From Hamiltosporidium magnivora (lineage: Eukaryota > Microsporidia > Dubosqiidae): a DNA stretch of 13,099 bases. Below the pieces are notes generated by a model that had not been told where the DNA came from, did no database searches, and was given only the letters and a program-made list of their open reading frames with translations. A program made the translations under genes and the position numbers. Every line of letters begins with the position of its first letter. Position 1 is the first letter of the stretch. Shown here in pieces: positions 1 through 7,974 of the stretch. Location: contig PITI01000391.1 of NCBI GenBank assembly GCA_004325065.1, positions 1 through 13,099 of the forward strand. Reading direction: 5' to 3'.

Positions 1-90
1 GTTAAAGAGGTAGAAGAAAACATATAAAAATAGTAAAAATGTTTTAACCCAGAATTATATTAAATAAATATGAGCTTTAAATAATAGAAA
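1..90 (+). repeat. Diverged repeat copy A (pairs with 1525-1610)
   Basis: This segment aligns over about 76 bases with 1525-1610. Both begin GTT-(A/G)AA, carry AAC(C/T)CAGAATT in the middle, and end at GAGCT or AAGCT. Read in comparable frames, both give a short peptide with an N-x-E-x-Y core followed by TAA. Shared protein-level pattern plus base divergence suggests two remnants of one old coding element, not a simple AT-rich coincidence. The element is not identified. Confidence 0.45.
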
Positions 91-244
91 CTAACTAAAA
101 ATATAAAATTCTATAGAAATAAGCAAATTTACAAGAAATTTACTGTTGAATTTTTTATTTTTGAGTAAACACAAGTCATTGATAAAAAAATAGAAAAGGA
201 TTTTGTAATATGAGAAGATTTGAATTGTGATGGATTTTGTTTGA

Positions 245-626
245 ATAATATATTTTATAAGTAAATATCAATTTTTGGTATTGTATGATCATAATGAAAT
301 CTCTTTTTTTGCCCAACTGTTTTTAAAGATTGATTTTACTTATAATTTACCTGAAATATCTGAACAAAAAAGAAAAACTCTTTTGGAAAGATTAAAATAC
401 ATCAGTAAAAGTTTAGATTTCTTGATCTATGAAGGTAACAAAACATTGTAAAAATTTAGAATATAAGTTATCAATTAAATTAACCAATCATTTTCGATAT
501 TAAAAATAATATATACGTATGAGAAATAAGTTTAAAAAAACATACAATCTTGTTAGAATAAATCAGATCAAAACTGATAAATTAATTTTTCGAAAAACGC
601 TTATGGAAATCGTAAAATATATATAA
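245..626 (+). pseudogene. Broken protein-like fragments, unassigned
   Basis: Two plus-strand fragments read like protein. The first, 245-448, is 67 codons open with no ATG start near its beginning; it includes EISEQKRKTLLERLKYISKS and ends at TAA. The second, 519-626, starts at ATG and encodes 35 residues, including MRNKFKKTYNLVRINQIKTD. Both have a mixed, charged composition unlike random AT-rich translation, which is dominated by N, K, I, Y and F. Open stretches of this length are still expected a few times by chance in a window this AT-rich, so only the composition argues for decay of a former gene. I do not recognise the family. Confidence 0.3.
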
Positions 627-833
627 ATGAATTATTAGATTAAAAAAAATATTATAATTTAGTTTGAATCATATATAGAGAAATATTAAGATATATATCA
701 AAATATTTTTTTTTCTTTATCATATTACATATCTTGGAATATGAAAGCTCTTAGGTTTTTAAAAATTGAAATCTATTATTAATTTATATCTAATTCTATA
801 TCTATTTTGCACAACAAAATCCCAGGTTTCTAA

Positions 834-1012
834 TTATTTCTAAAAAGTCTAATTATAATAACTGATGCATCAAAAAAAAGATTCATAAAGAAATTGGGGA
901 AGAAAGAGATAAATAACAGAGTTTAATAAATTACTAATTCTGATATTATATTATAGGAAATGACATTGAACTTTTATTAACCAAAATACAAGACAATATA
1001 GTGTTTGCTAAA
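834..1012 (+). pseudogene. Possible retroelement fragments, very decayed
   Basis: An open stretch 834-923 contains LIIITDASKKR, which recalls the ITDAS motif of the RNase H domain of LTR-retrotransposon polyproteins. A nearby stretch 959-1012 in another frame reads NDIELLLTKIQDNIVFAK. Both end in stops and are separated by non-coding bases. A five-residue motif alone is weak evidence, so the retroelement link is a guess. No other clear coding signal was seen between 1013 and 1524. Confidence 0.22.
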
Positions 1013-1524
1013 TAAATTATAAAAGAATCATCAGAATAAAATTTTGAGAAATACATTTAGAATAAAAAATAAGGAATTTAAACTTCTTCGTATAGTAAAG
1101 TTAAAAAATAATTAATTTGATTTGATTTAAATAATTTCTTGCAGATAGTGAATACATTTCTGTCTTTTAATTATTTCAGTAGTTTTTTTTTTAACAACTA
1201 TAAAAACAGTGAAATAAAAACTAAGTCTTTTGAAAAGTTAAAAGCAAAAATAATAAGAAATTGTAACAATTATTAAAAAAATAGTTTCGTTATAGAATTT
1301 TATCAGAACATATTGTCTTGTTTAGTAGTCTGCCTTCGAAACATATTATTTTGTTTTTTCACAAATAATTATAGAAATATTCTTATAGAAATATTTAGTT
1401 GATGAAATTGTTGGAATTAATTGTGGTATATAAGATAAAATTAAGATTTAAATTGTATTTTAACTTTTTTAAGAAATAAACTTTATATAAATTTTAAATT
1501 TATACTTATTTTTAAGATACCACT

Positions 1525-1610
1525 GGTTGAAATAGTGGAAAGAATTATTTAAAAGAGAAAAATTTGTTAACTCAGAATTTTATTAAATTAATTTTTAAGC
1601 TAGCATTTAC
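1525..1610 (+). repeat. Diverged repeat copy B (pairs with 1-90)
   Basis: Counterpart of the segment at the window start. The best-conserved core is AACTCAGAATTTTATTAAAT, against AACCCAGAATTATATTAAAT at 46-65. The peptide around it reads KREKFVNSEFY then a stop. See 1-90 for the comparison. Confidence 0.45.
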
Positions 1611-2109
1611 TGTTTATTACGAATAAATTTGGCGGTTAAAAATTACTTCGACTATTAAGCAATAAAAAGATTTTTTTACCAGAATCTACTTTCTGTTTTT
1701 TATCTATATATATATAAAACTTAAACTTTTCAAAATTTATTCCGATTGCGAGCACAATGACAGAAATAAAATTTATACCAATAATAGAAAACTGTTGATT
1801 TTGAAATATTAATAAAATACATTGTTTTAGGCTTTGTATTTATAAACTTCTTAAAAAAAGAACCACATTTGAGTTAAATATTAAGAATTAGAGAAACCAA
1901 GAAAATAAATTGAAAATATAAAGTGGTTTTGATATAAGAAAAAACACTTAAAAAAACATTAAAAAAAATAAAACTTAAAATTTATACAAATATAAGGATC
2001 TGTGGTTTATCCAAATGCTTTTAAAAATATCAATTCATTAGATATTGAATCCGTTGGGATATCATATTTTATTCTAAGAAATAATATATTTAACTTGATA
2101 ATATTTTAA
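1536..2109 (+). pseudogene. Tract of broken plus-strand coding fragments, unassigned
   Basis: In one frame from 1536 several protein-like runs are separated by isolated stops: WKELFKREKFVNSEFY, then (1599-1655) ASIYCLLRINLAVKNYFDY. Further on, after frame changes, 1996-2106 is open and includes VVYPNAFKNINSLDIESVG. The fragments share orientation and spacing consistent with one long gene or mobile element that has decayed by point stops and small indels. No conserved motif allowed me to name it. The remaining 2110-2520 shows only AT-rich sequence with no feature I can support. Confidence 0.3.
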
Positions 2110-2520
2110 AAAATTATCAAAGTTAGATTAATTTATAATTTTATTTCAATATAAGACCAAACTGAAATATAACATACAATCATAAAATATTTGTGAGGTA
2201 TTGAAATTTTGAAAACATGGACGTAGCCAAGAAAATATTCTTATATATACGATAAGTTATATTAAAATAGATAGGTGAAGATAAATTTTGATGTTACTTT
2301 AAGGTTTTTATAAACAAGCTTGAATAGATTCTTTTATTATATTTAGTTTCAAATGTTTAATATTTAGATATAAAAAGTTGACAAATCGTTGTAATAAAAA
2401 TTTATATGAATTAGATTTACCTTTAAAACTATACTTTATTCAAAAGTATCACATCTTTTTAAAACAGTGGCAAGTGTTATATTTGTTTTCATGACATTAA
2501 CGAAGTTCTAGGTTTAACAT

Positions 2521-2705
2521 AAATGACTACTACCCCACCACTCTATCGGTAATCCCTGCGATACCTACGTCCCAAAGCCTTTCATTTACCAGGTGTGTAG
2601 AACCTAATTAATAGGCGAGGCAGTTGCCCGGCGTTAGTTAATGTTCGTTGCATAGAGTGTATTCGAAGGCCGAAGCCCCCTAGGCTCCCCCAAGATTATG
2701 CAGCA
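2521..2705. other. GC-rich island, possible structured RNA or mobile-element end
   Basis: About 49% of the bases in 2521-2700 are G or C (88 of 180), while both flanks are strongly AT-rich, and the edges are abrupt. CACTCTAT at 2539-2546 is exactly complementary to ATAGAGTG at 2652-2659, which could close a long-range helix of about 120 nt. A GGC-CGAA-GCC hairpin lies at 2668-2677, with an alternative AGCC/GGCT pairing at 2674-2686, and GGCAGTTGCC at 2619-2628 is palindromic. All six frames hold stops, though one minus-strand stretch (VNERLWDVGIAGITDRVVG) looks peptide-like. It matched no tRNA, 5S rRNA, SRP RNA, RNase P RNA or U-snRNA pattern I know. A structured RNA gene, a solo LTR or short element, or a recent transfer are all open. 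Confidence 0.5.
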
Positions 2706-3065
2706 TTATGAATTAGATTTATATATTAATTGTATTTAAGAATATTGTATTTGAAATATATACATTCTACTGTATATCTACCAAATATAAGCCAATATTG
2801 AATATGGTAATATAAAAAACAGCGATATTAATTTTAATTAAATTTTTAACAGATCTATAAAAGAATATTAAGTACTATTGATAGAAGTAGTAATAATTGA
2901 GAATAAAATTACTTGGAAATAATGAAGCAAATAATTATTATTTATTACATAAAAATTACACTTTTTGTAACATAAATATTGAAATATATTATACAAGTAA
3001 TATATCTAGTGATATAAGTATTAATAAAAGATTAAACTTAAATATAGATTATCTTTTATGTTATT

Positions 3066-3082
3066 TGACTGATCTTTAAAGA
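3066..3082 (+). repeat. 17-bp direct repeat, copy 1 (copy 2 at 3659-3675)
   Basis: TGACTGATCTTTAAAGA occurs here and again at 3659-3675, flanking most of the reverse-transcriptase remnant about 590 bp apart. In the second copy it runs into a 16-bp perfect palindrome, TGATCTTTAAAGATCA (3663-3678). It could be a duplication around an old insertion or an internal repeat. The length is more than expected by chance but is the only evidence. Confidence 0.35.
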
Positions 3083-3522
3083 GATATCCGGGAGATAGAC
3101 ACAAAGTCTAGTAAAATAATATTTTATTTAGACACGAGATACATATTATTTGCAGATAATATATGTGTTGTTGGGGAAAAGATAGAGTAAATGAAATATT
3201 TTCGAACAATAGTAACAGCTGAATCAGGAAAAACCAGACTTGGCGAGGAATAATAAAGATATAAGGGGGAATATTTTTCTAGATATATTCTCTCATTGCT
3301 ACCTTTAGATTTTTCTGGAACATATATTATATAAATTTAAAAGAATTGAATTTCTATTATGTATAGACTCTAAATAAGAGTACAAAAATTTTCGCAAGGT
3401 TTAAGGATAAACACAGACTGGTACAAAAATTATTTGCTCTTAAATGTATCGAAGTAAAAGCTGATAAGCTTAATTACAAAAATGTAAATATATGGAATCA
3501 TAAGATGTACAATTGTTATAGA
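3080..3522 (+). pseudogene. Reverse-transcriptase remnant (non-LTR type)
   Basis: In the frame 3080-3331 the translation contains RYILFADNICVVGEKIE (3137-3187). This matches the catalytic motif C of reverse transcriptases, normally (F/Y)ADD followed by hydrophobic residues; here the second Asp codon reads AAT (Asn). The same frame continues past single stops at 3188, 3251 and 3254 with MKYFRTIVTAESGKTRLGEE and KGEYFSRYILSLLPLDFSG. A second stretch in another frame, 3367-3522, reads KDKHRLVQKLFALKCIEVKA and later NVNIWNHKMYNCYR, resembling the post-RT region of R2/R4-like LINE proteins. Stops, a frame change and the damaged active site make it dead. No intact upstream RT motifs or element ends were found. 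Confidence 0.6.
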
Positions 3523-3658
3523 TGATCTTGAAACAAATATTATAATTAAAAAAAAAACGTCCACATATTTAACGAAAGGAAATGAAAGTAGGTAAAAAAT
3601 ATATGAATTTTGTTTTAAAATACAATTAAAAGATACTTGGTTCAAAAAAAGAGATAAA

Positions 3659-3678
3659 TGACTGATCTTTAAAGATCA
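3659..3678 (+). repeat. 17-bp direct repeat, copy 2, with 16-bp palindrome
   Basis: Second copy of the repeat described at 3066-3082. It includes a perfect 16-bp palindrome at 3663-3678, which could form a cruciform or bind a dimeric protein. No function is evident. Confidence 0.35.
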
Positions 3679-3758
3679 ATCTGATCAATATAGTAACCAT
3701 TGAACACTTAAATGACTAAGTATTTAGAAATAATGCCTATAAGACGAGCAGTCAGTAA

Positions 3759-3998
3759 AATTTTCATTCTTCTATCCCAAGGTATGAAAAGATGATTGTG
3801 ATCATTAGATTGAATATGAATAAACAGAGACAATATAATCATAAATTAAAATATATGGAAGTGAAAAAAGCCCGACTAAATATCTAAAGAAAGAGAAAAA
3901 TTCTTTAGGAAGCCAGTGCTTTAGAGCAGCAGCAGCTCCATCGAGTACAGATTATTTTTGTTGAGAAAAATTTATTTGTTGAAAAACAGCAAAAGTAA
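3759..3998 (+). pseudogene. Broken coiled-coil-like coding fragment, unassigned
   Basis: One frame runs for 79 codons with only two internal stops (3885-3887 and 3906-3908) before its final TAA. The translation is charged and helix-prone: RYEKMIVIIRLNMNKQRQYN in the first part, then EASALEQQQLHRVQIIFVEK after the second stop. The composition is protein-like and differs from random AT-rich translation. It lies just downstream of the reverse-transcriptase remnant and could belong to the same or a neighbouring element, but no family motif was recognised. Between 3999 and 4250 I see only AT-rich sequence. Confidence 0.35.
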
Positions 3999-4251
3999 GT
4001 AAGAATCGCAAAAATATAATTAATTTATAGATAACTGACTTTACACTTTACGAATACAAATGCATATTTTTTAAAAAAGCTTTTGAATTCCTGATAAGAT
4101 GCTTAGAATAATACGTCTCAAAATGAATATATCCATAAAAAATAACTGTGAAAATATTTTAATAATTTTTTAAAACAAACGCATTCTTTATTTGAAATTC
4201 AAGGCTTTAAATTATTTTTTAAATTCATTTCCTATGCAGACAAAATCGAAA

Positions 4252-4273
4252 GAAGATTGTTTTTCAAATCTTC
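4252..4273. other. Hairpin downstream of the secreted-protein gene
   Basis: GAAGATT (4252-4258) and AATCTTC (4267-4273) form a perfect 7-bp stem with an 8-base loop, about 35 bp beyond the stop of the minus-strand gene at 4309. It could mark the transcript 3' end, but eukaryotic genes do not need a hairpin terminator, and such a stem may arise by chance. Confidence 0.25.
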
Positions 4274-4308
4274 CGTTTTTTGAGAAAAAAAAACTTTTAA
4301 TATAATAT

Positions 4309-5601
4309 CTACACACTCATTAATGCGTTAGATATATATTGTTCTATTCTTTTCCTAAAATCTCGAAATATAACTTGTCCCTCGAATCGATCCTTTTCAT
4401 TTATTTGTGTAATTTCATAATTTGAATTTCCAAGAACAAATAATAAACGATTGTTTATATCGTTTATTGAATCAAAAAAATTCATAAAAATTTTTTTTGA
4501 ATCTGGTTGTACATTTTCATAAATGATTTTTACAGTGAAACCTCGTTGTAAAGAAGTATACACGTAAAAAAATAAAAGAGTTGAGTTATTTGATAAATTT
4601 ATCAGTGAAATTTTTGTTAACCATTTCAATTCGTACTTAAATATTATATTTTTAAAAATTTCATTTCTAGAATTAATTTTTCGAATGCTAATCTCTTTTT
4701 TATCCTGATTTGCTTTTAATACATCCTCGTGTATTTTTAATTGATCTAAACCAATTATATAAACGTCTCGTTTGACAAAGGCGTCTTCGTTGCTAACAAG
4801 AGGACATCTATGGGCACTGAAACTATTTAGTTGGATTGTTTCAAAAGAATAGAAGGTGTCTAAAAATACTGGTGTTTCGGAAAAAGTTTTAAAGTGATTT
4901 TCAACAGATTTTTGTAAACTATCGTTTATAAAAATAAATACTTTTTTGTCGGCAAAAATTGTTCTTTTTGCCATAAAATTTATGATTTCACGTAATGCAA
5001 ATATTTCCATCCTTCTTAACATTCCTGCAAATACTATAAAATAGGTGCATTTCCTCATGTCCATACAGGAAACATCATCAGATGCATCATGAAAAGTGTC
5101 TTTGGATATAAATTTAGATAATGATTCTACTTTTTGCATTTTATGTCTATTTTCGGATTCGAAGAAGTCAATATTCTCTAGAACATCCAGATTTTGAACT
5201 GCGGGAATTTTCTTAATAGAATTTCTTTGCCACTTAAATATCATTTTCGCAATCTCGTCAGAAATTGAATGTCTTTTTTCAGCAGTCAACCCACTAGATT
5301 TTAACCCAACTCTTACAACATTTAATTTATGTTCATTTTCCTCTACAAAAGAACTTATCAAGTCATTTACTATATATGAGCCAATTGTATCTGCACATTG
5401 TAAAACACAAATTTTTTTTAAAGACTCACATTTCAATTTCCCAATTCTCTGCATCAGATCTCCACACAAATTTTTCACCGAATCGTATACATCATCAAGA
5501 GTTTTTGGTTCGATTTCTTCATAAATTCTATCCAAGGACTGTGTACATAAAATTATATTCACCGTTACTAAAAGAATATTCATTATTGAGTTCCTTCTCA
5601 T
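4309..5601 (-). CDS. Predicted secreted protein, 430 residues, unknown family
   Basis: I do not recognise this protein. Residues 1-22 form a signal peptide: basic MRR, then the hydrophobic run ILLVTVNIILC, with likely cleavage near TQS-LD. The start is the first ATG (5601); an in-frame ATG at codon 7 would give an equally good signal peptide. No later transmembrane helix is convincing; residues 340-350 (STLLFFYVYTS) are only a short hydrophobic strand. Mature cysteines are C46, C58, C65, C69, C179, C185 and C266, so the N-terminal cluster and the C-x5-C pair could form disulfides. The middle and C-terminal parts alternate short hydrophobic strands with charged helices, suggesting a globular fold. 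The gene is intronless and ends in TAG. In an intracellular parasite, a secreted lineage-specific protein may act at the host interface or in the spore wall; that is inference only. Confidence 0.8.
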   Translation of the reverse strand: MRRNSIMNILLVTVNIILCTQSLDRIYEEIEPKTLDDVYDSVKNLCGDLMQRIGKLKCESLKKICVLQCADTIGSYIVNDLISSFVEENEHKLNVVRVGLKSSGLTAEKRHSISDEIAKMIFKWQRNSIKKIPAVQNLDVLENIDFFESENRHKMQKVESLSKFISKDTFHDASDDVSCMDMRKCTYFIVFAGMLRRMEIFALREIINFMAKRTIFADKKVFIFINDSLQKSVENHFKTFSETPVFLDTFYSFETIQLNSFSAHRCPLVSNEDAFVKRDVYIIGLDQLKIHEDVLKANQDKKEISIRKINSRNEIFKNIIFKYELKWLTKISLINLSNNSTLLFFYVYTSLQRGFTVKIIYENVQPDSKKIFMNFFDSINDINNRLLFVLGNSNYEITQINEKDRFEGQVIFRDFRKRIEQYISNALMSV

Positions 5602-5613
5602 TTTTTTATATTT
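5602..5613 (-). promoter_or_regulatory. AT-rich start-proximal promoter motif
   Basis: On the coding strand AAATATAAAAAA sits directly before the ATG of the secreted-protein gene. The same 12-mer lies 24 bp before the ATG of the membrane-protein gene (12138-12149). Microsporidian genes commonly have very short leaders, so a TATA-like element this close is plausible, but A/T-rich 12-mers are frequent in such a genome. Confidence 0.3.
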
Positions 5614-6762
5614 AAATTAATTTAATTAAATATTTTCGAAATTTTTTTTCAAATTAAATTTTGTCTTTTAAACTGCTTCTTTTAAATAATTTCTATAAAT
5701 AGCTATTTAAAAGTCTAGAATTGAAAAAAAAATCAATAAATAATATCGATAATCGATTATTTTGTGTTTAAACAGGATTTTTAGAATATTAAAGAGAAGA
5801 AAACAAATTTTACAATTAAAAATATTAATTTATTCCCAATATTTTTATCAACATTTTTGTTTTTTTTATAAATATATAATCATAAATTTAGGTTTTTATC
5901 AAAATTATTTTTTCCTTTTTTTAGATAAAAAATTTATAAAAAAAAAGCATAGAAATTCTTAAATATTTGAAAAGCATATAGACTCCAAAGAAGTATTCTT
6001 ATTTTCATGTAAAAAAAATATTTTATACAAATATAATCTTAATTAAGAAAAAATGCAAAGAATAGAAAAAAAAATCTAAGAATTTAAATTATATTTAGGG
6101 ATATTGGCAGTAAAAATGTTTTTTACAAACCTTCTTTATTTAATTAAATCAAACCAACTATTTTTATCCAAAAAAATACTAAAACCAAGGTCGAATTCTT
6201 TCAAAGGTTCACAATCAAATGTAATACAAGAATCGAAGAGGCACTATCAATACCCATCATACATATTCACTATTAATATATATATTAAAAACAAAAACTA
6301 GAAATATTTTGATCCTAAACCCTAATCAATATGTTGAAAATCAAAGATTAGCAAAAATATACAAAAAAATATTTAAAAATGAAAAAAAAGACAAAATTGA
6401 ACAAACAAAGAGAATATATTAAACCAAATTAAAATTTAAGCAAATTAACCCTGTATTAATCCGCTTAATTCTATAGAATTTATACATCAGAACTTAGAAA
6501 AACTTTAAATTATATAAAATTAGAATTAAAACTAATTTAGTTGAGAAATTATTTTAGATACTTTCATACCTAAATCAATGCTGAAAAACCATATCTTCTA
6601 TTACAAAACAAAAGAAATCATTATAAGGTTAATAGAGTATTTTGGAAATTTTCCCAAATTTTTTATATACTATCAAAACTTAAAATACTAAATTCATAGA
6701 AATAAATATATTGCTTATCACCAAGAAATATAAAAATCTTAATTTATAATTTTTTTAGATGA
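5614..6762. other. AT-rich intergenic region without supported genes
   Basis: The only open frames here are short, begin at TTG rather than ATG, and translate to I/F/Y/K/N-rich strings, as expected by chance at this base composition. A stretch around 6160-6250 is slightly richer in G and C and reads KILKPRSNSFKGSQSNV in one frame, but nothing extends it. No RNA gene, repeat or motif could be supported. Confidence 0.5.
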
Positions 6763-7035
6763 TTGTTAATTCTGATTTTAAAACAAAATTTAAGTAACTT
6801 TATTTATAAAATTCTTAAAAATGAGTATGCAGAGATAAGAGTGGACACCAGAATAAAAACCGAAATAGTATTTTTGAATACTCATTCGAATATATATATT
6901 TTAGATAAGAGTAAGAATAAGATAACGTTCTTAATGTCGGAATTACTTCAAGAGATTCGCTTCGAACAAAATCTATATGAAAGAACAAGTAAGTTCGTGG
7001 TGACTAATTTAAGATTTTTTTTTATCAAATGTTAG
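6763..7035 (+). pseudogene. C-terminal remnant of a non-LTR retroelement protein
   Basis: The frame has a TGA immediately upstream and no early ATG. It reads YAEIRVDTRIKTEI and, further on, YILDKSKNKITF. This resembles the region after the reverse transcriptase in microsporidian LINE-like proteins with a restriction-like (R2/R4-type, PD-(D/E)xK) endonuclease domain, where RPDI..D.K...I.LIEVGITSQ is typical. At 6936 the match moves to another frame, where 6936-6974 reads VGITSRDSLRTKS before a TGA. It then returns to the first frame as ERTSKFVVTNLR, comparable to the family's E(K/R)xRKYDLLANEL. The expected RPD is replaced by HSN. Frame shifts and the lost catalytic residues show a dead copy. 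The family assignment rests on memory of such proteins. Confidence 0.6.
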
Positions 7036-7115
7036 GTAAAACCTGATATGAAATAAATTGGTATTGTTACGAAATATTAATAGCTTATTACAGAATATTC
7101 GTAATATGAGTAAGA

Positions 7116-7301
7116 AATAGAAACAAATTCTCCTCCTCAAACAATTCCTTTGATTAACAAAGAGGTTTGAAGTTAAGAACTGCTAACCCAAATGAAAGCT
7201 GGAACAGACCATTCAGAGATGTAATACTAGCGCCCGGAGACAGACTCAATTTACTTATATACAGATATAAATTTACGAGGAATAAAATTTTCAACAAATA
7301 A
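7116..7301 (+). pseudogene. GC-elevated coding-like fragment, unassigned
   Basis: A sharply less AT-rich patch lies at about 7125-7260. On the plus strand one frame (with one TAA at 7155) reads LKLRTANPNESWNRPFRDVI and then LAPGDRLNLLIYRYKF up to TAA at 7299. The minus strand of the same patch is also open (SLSPGASITSLNGLFQLSFG), so the coding strand is uncertain. It follows the retroelement remnant by about 100 bp and could be another part of a mobile element. The remainder, 7302-7690, is AT-rich and shows nothing I can support. Confidence 0.35.
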
Positions 7302-7695
7302 TCTCAAAAATTAATTATCAAAAAATATTTGCCAAAAAAATGGCCAAAAACAAAAATTTATCTCTAAATATAGAACAAGAGTCAAATAGAAACAAAATTC
7401 AAAAAAAAGATAAAAGCGGTTGAGAAAAGCAAAAACAAAATGTGTAAGAAAAAACCCAGTATTCCCATAATCTAATAATATTTTTACACCAAATATTCAT
7501 AAAATTATTTTCTGATTTAATAATTTTTTATAATTCAGCATTTTTTTGTCATCGAAATCTTAACTCTCAACAATTTTTCTAAAAATCACATTTTTTGTTC
7601 TAAAATTACTGTTCAATCAATAAGAGTATTATTTAATCCAACAATGACTCTATTATCCATCACATCCTTTCAATACATTTCTATCTCTATGTGAC

Positions 7696-7905
7696 TAATA
7701 TTTAACGGATCTCTAGCCCTATCACACTAATCTTAATAACTTACCACTCTATGAACCATCACACTAATATTAATAACTTACCACTCTATTAACCATCAAA
7801 CTAATATTAATAACTTACCACTCTATTTACTATTACAATAATATTTAACGAATCTCTAACCAATGATATATCACACTAATCTTAAAAATCTTAACACTCT
7901 ATATA
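7696..7905 (+). repeat. 37-bp tandem array with a composite outer repeat
   Basis: Three adjacent 37-bp units start at 7721, 7758 and 7795. Each begins ATCA(C/A)ACTAAT and contains AATAACTTACCACTCTAT. A diverged unit starts at 7870 and shares the exact 15-mer ATCACACTAATCTTA with the first. Bracketing them, 7696-7718 and 7839-7861 are 23-bp copies matching at 21 positions (TAATATTTAACG(G/A)ATCTC). A larger unit of about 143 bp, made of the 23-mer followed by the ATCACAC unit, was therefore itself duplicated. The plus strand is C-rich and almost free of G. The array lies just upstream of the chaperone promoter. Confidence 0.85.
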
Positions 7906-7913
7906 TTTTTATA

Positions 7914-7951
7914 GAAATTTTTTAAATTCTCTAGAAATTTCTAGAAATTCC
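7914..7951 (+). promoter_or_regulatory. Heat-shock element of the Hsp110-like gene
   Basis: Bases 7934-7951 read GAAatTTCtaGAAatTCC: three perfect alternating GAA/TTC units at 5-bp spacing, plus a fourth with one mismatch. This is the binding pattern of trimeric heat-shock factor (HSF). The same 5-bp phase extends upstream with GAA at 7914 and 2-of-3 matches at 7919, 7924 and 7929. Over eight units, 20 of 24 core bases fit. It ends 34 bp before the ATG of a heat-shock-protein gene, which strongly supports function. The core is also a tandem copy of CTAGAAATT(T/C). Confidence 0.75.
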
Positions 7952-7955
7952 ATTC

Positions 7956-7964
7956 TATTTATAA
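7956..7964 (+). promoter_or_regulatory. TATA-like box of the Hsp110-like gene
   Basis: TATTTATAA lies 21 bp before the ATG, between the heat-shock element and the start. The spacing implies a leader of a few bases at most, as is usual in microsporidia. Confidence 0.4.
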
Positions 7965-7974
7965 GAAAAAAAAA

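Noticed and set aside
2560..2690. tRNA, U5 snRNA or 5S rRNA in the GC-rich island
   Set aside because: ATTCGAAGG recalls a T-loop and GCCTTTCAT recalls the U5 loop, but no cloverleaf, Sm site or 5S promoter-like block accompanies them.
2521..2705. Solo LTR ending TG...CA
   Set aside because: A TG near 2524 and CA near 2705 exist, but I found no matching target-site duplication. It is kept only as one possible explanation.
2897..3079. A 60-codon plus-strand open frame
   Set aside because: It begins at TTG, is dominated by N, I, Y and L as expected from AT-rich sequence, and has no motif. A eukaryotic gene would need an ATG.
4252..4273. Bacterial-type terminator
   Set aside because: The hairpin has the shape, but the genome is eukaryotic in character. 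It is reported only as a hairpin.
5762..6301. Two plus-strand open frames of about 65 codons (5762-5962 and 6104-6301)
   Set aside because: Both begin at TTG, and their composition matches random AT-rich translation. No motif or promoter supports them.
7721..7831. CRISPR array
   Set aside because: The 37-bp units are directly adjacent with no unique spacers, so they are a simple tandem repeat.
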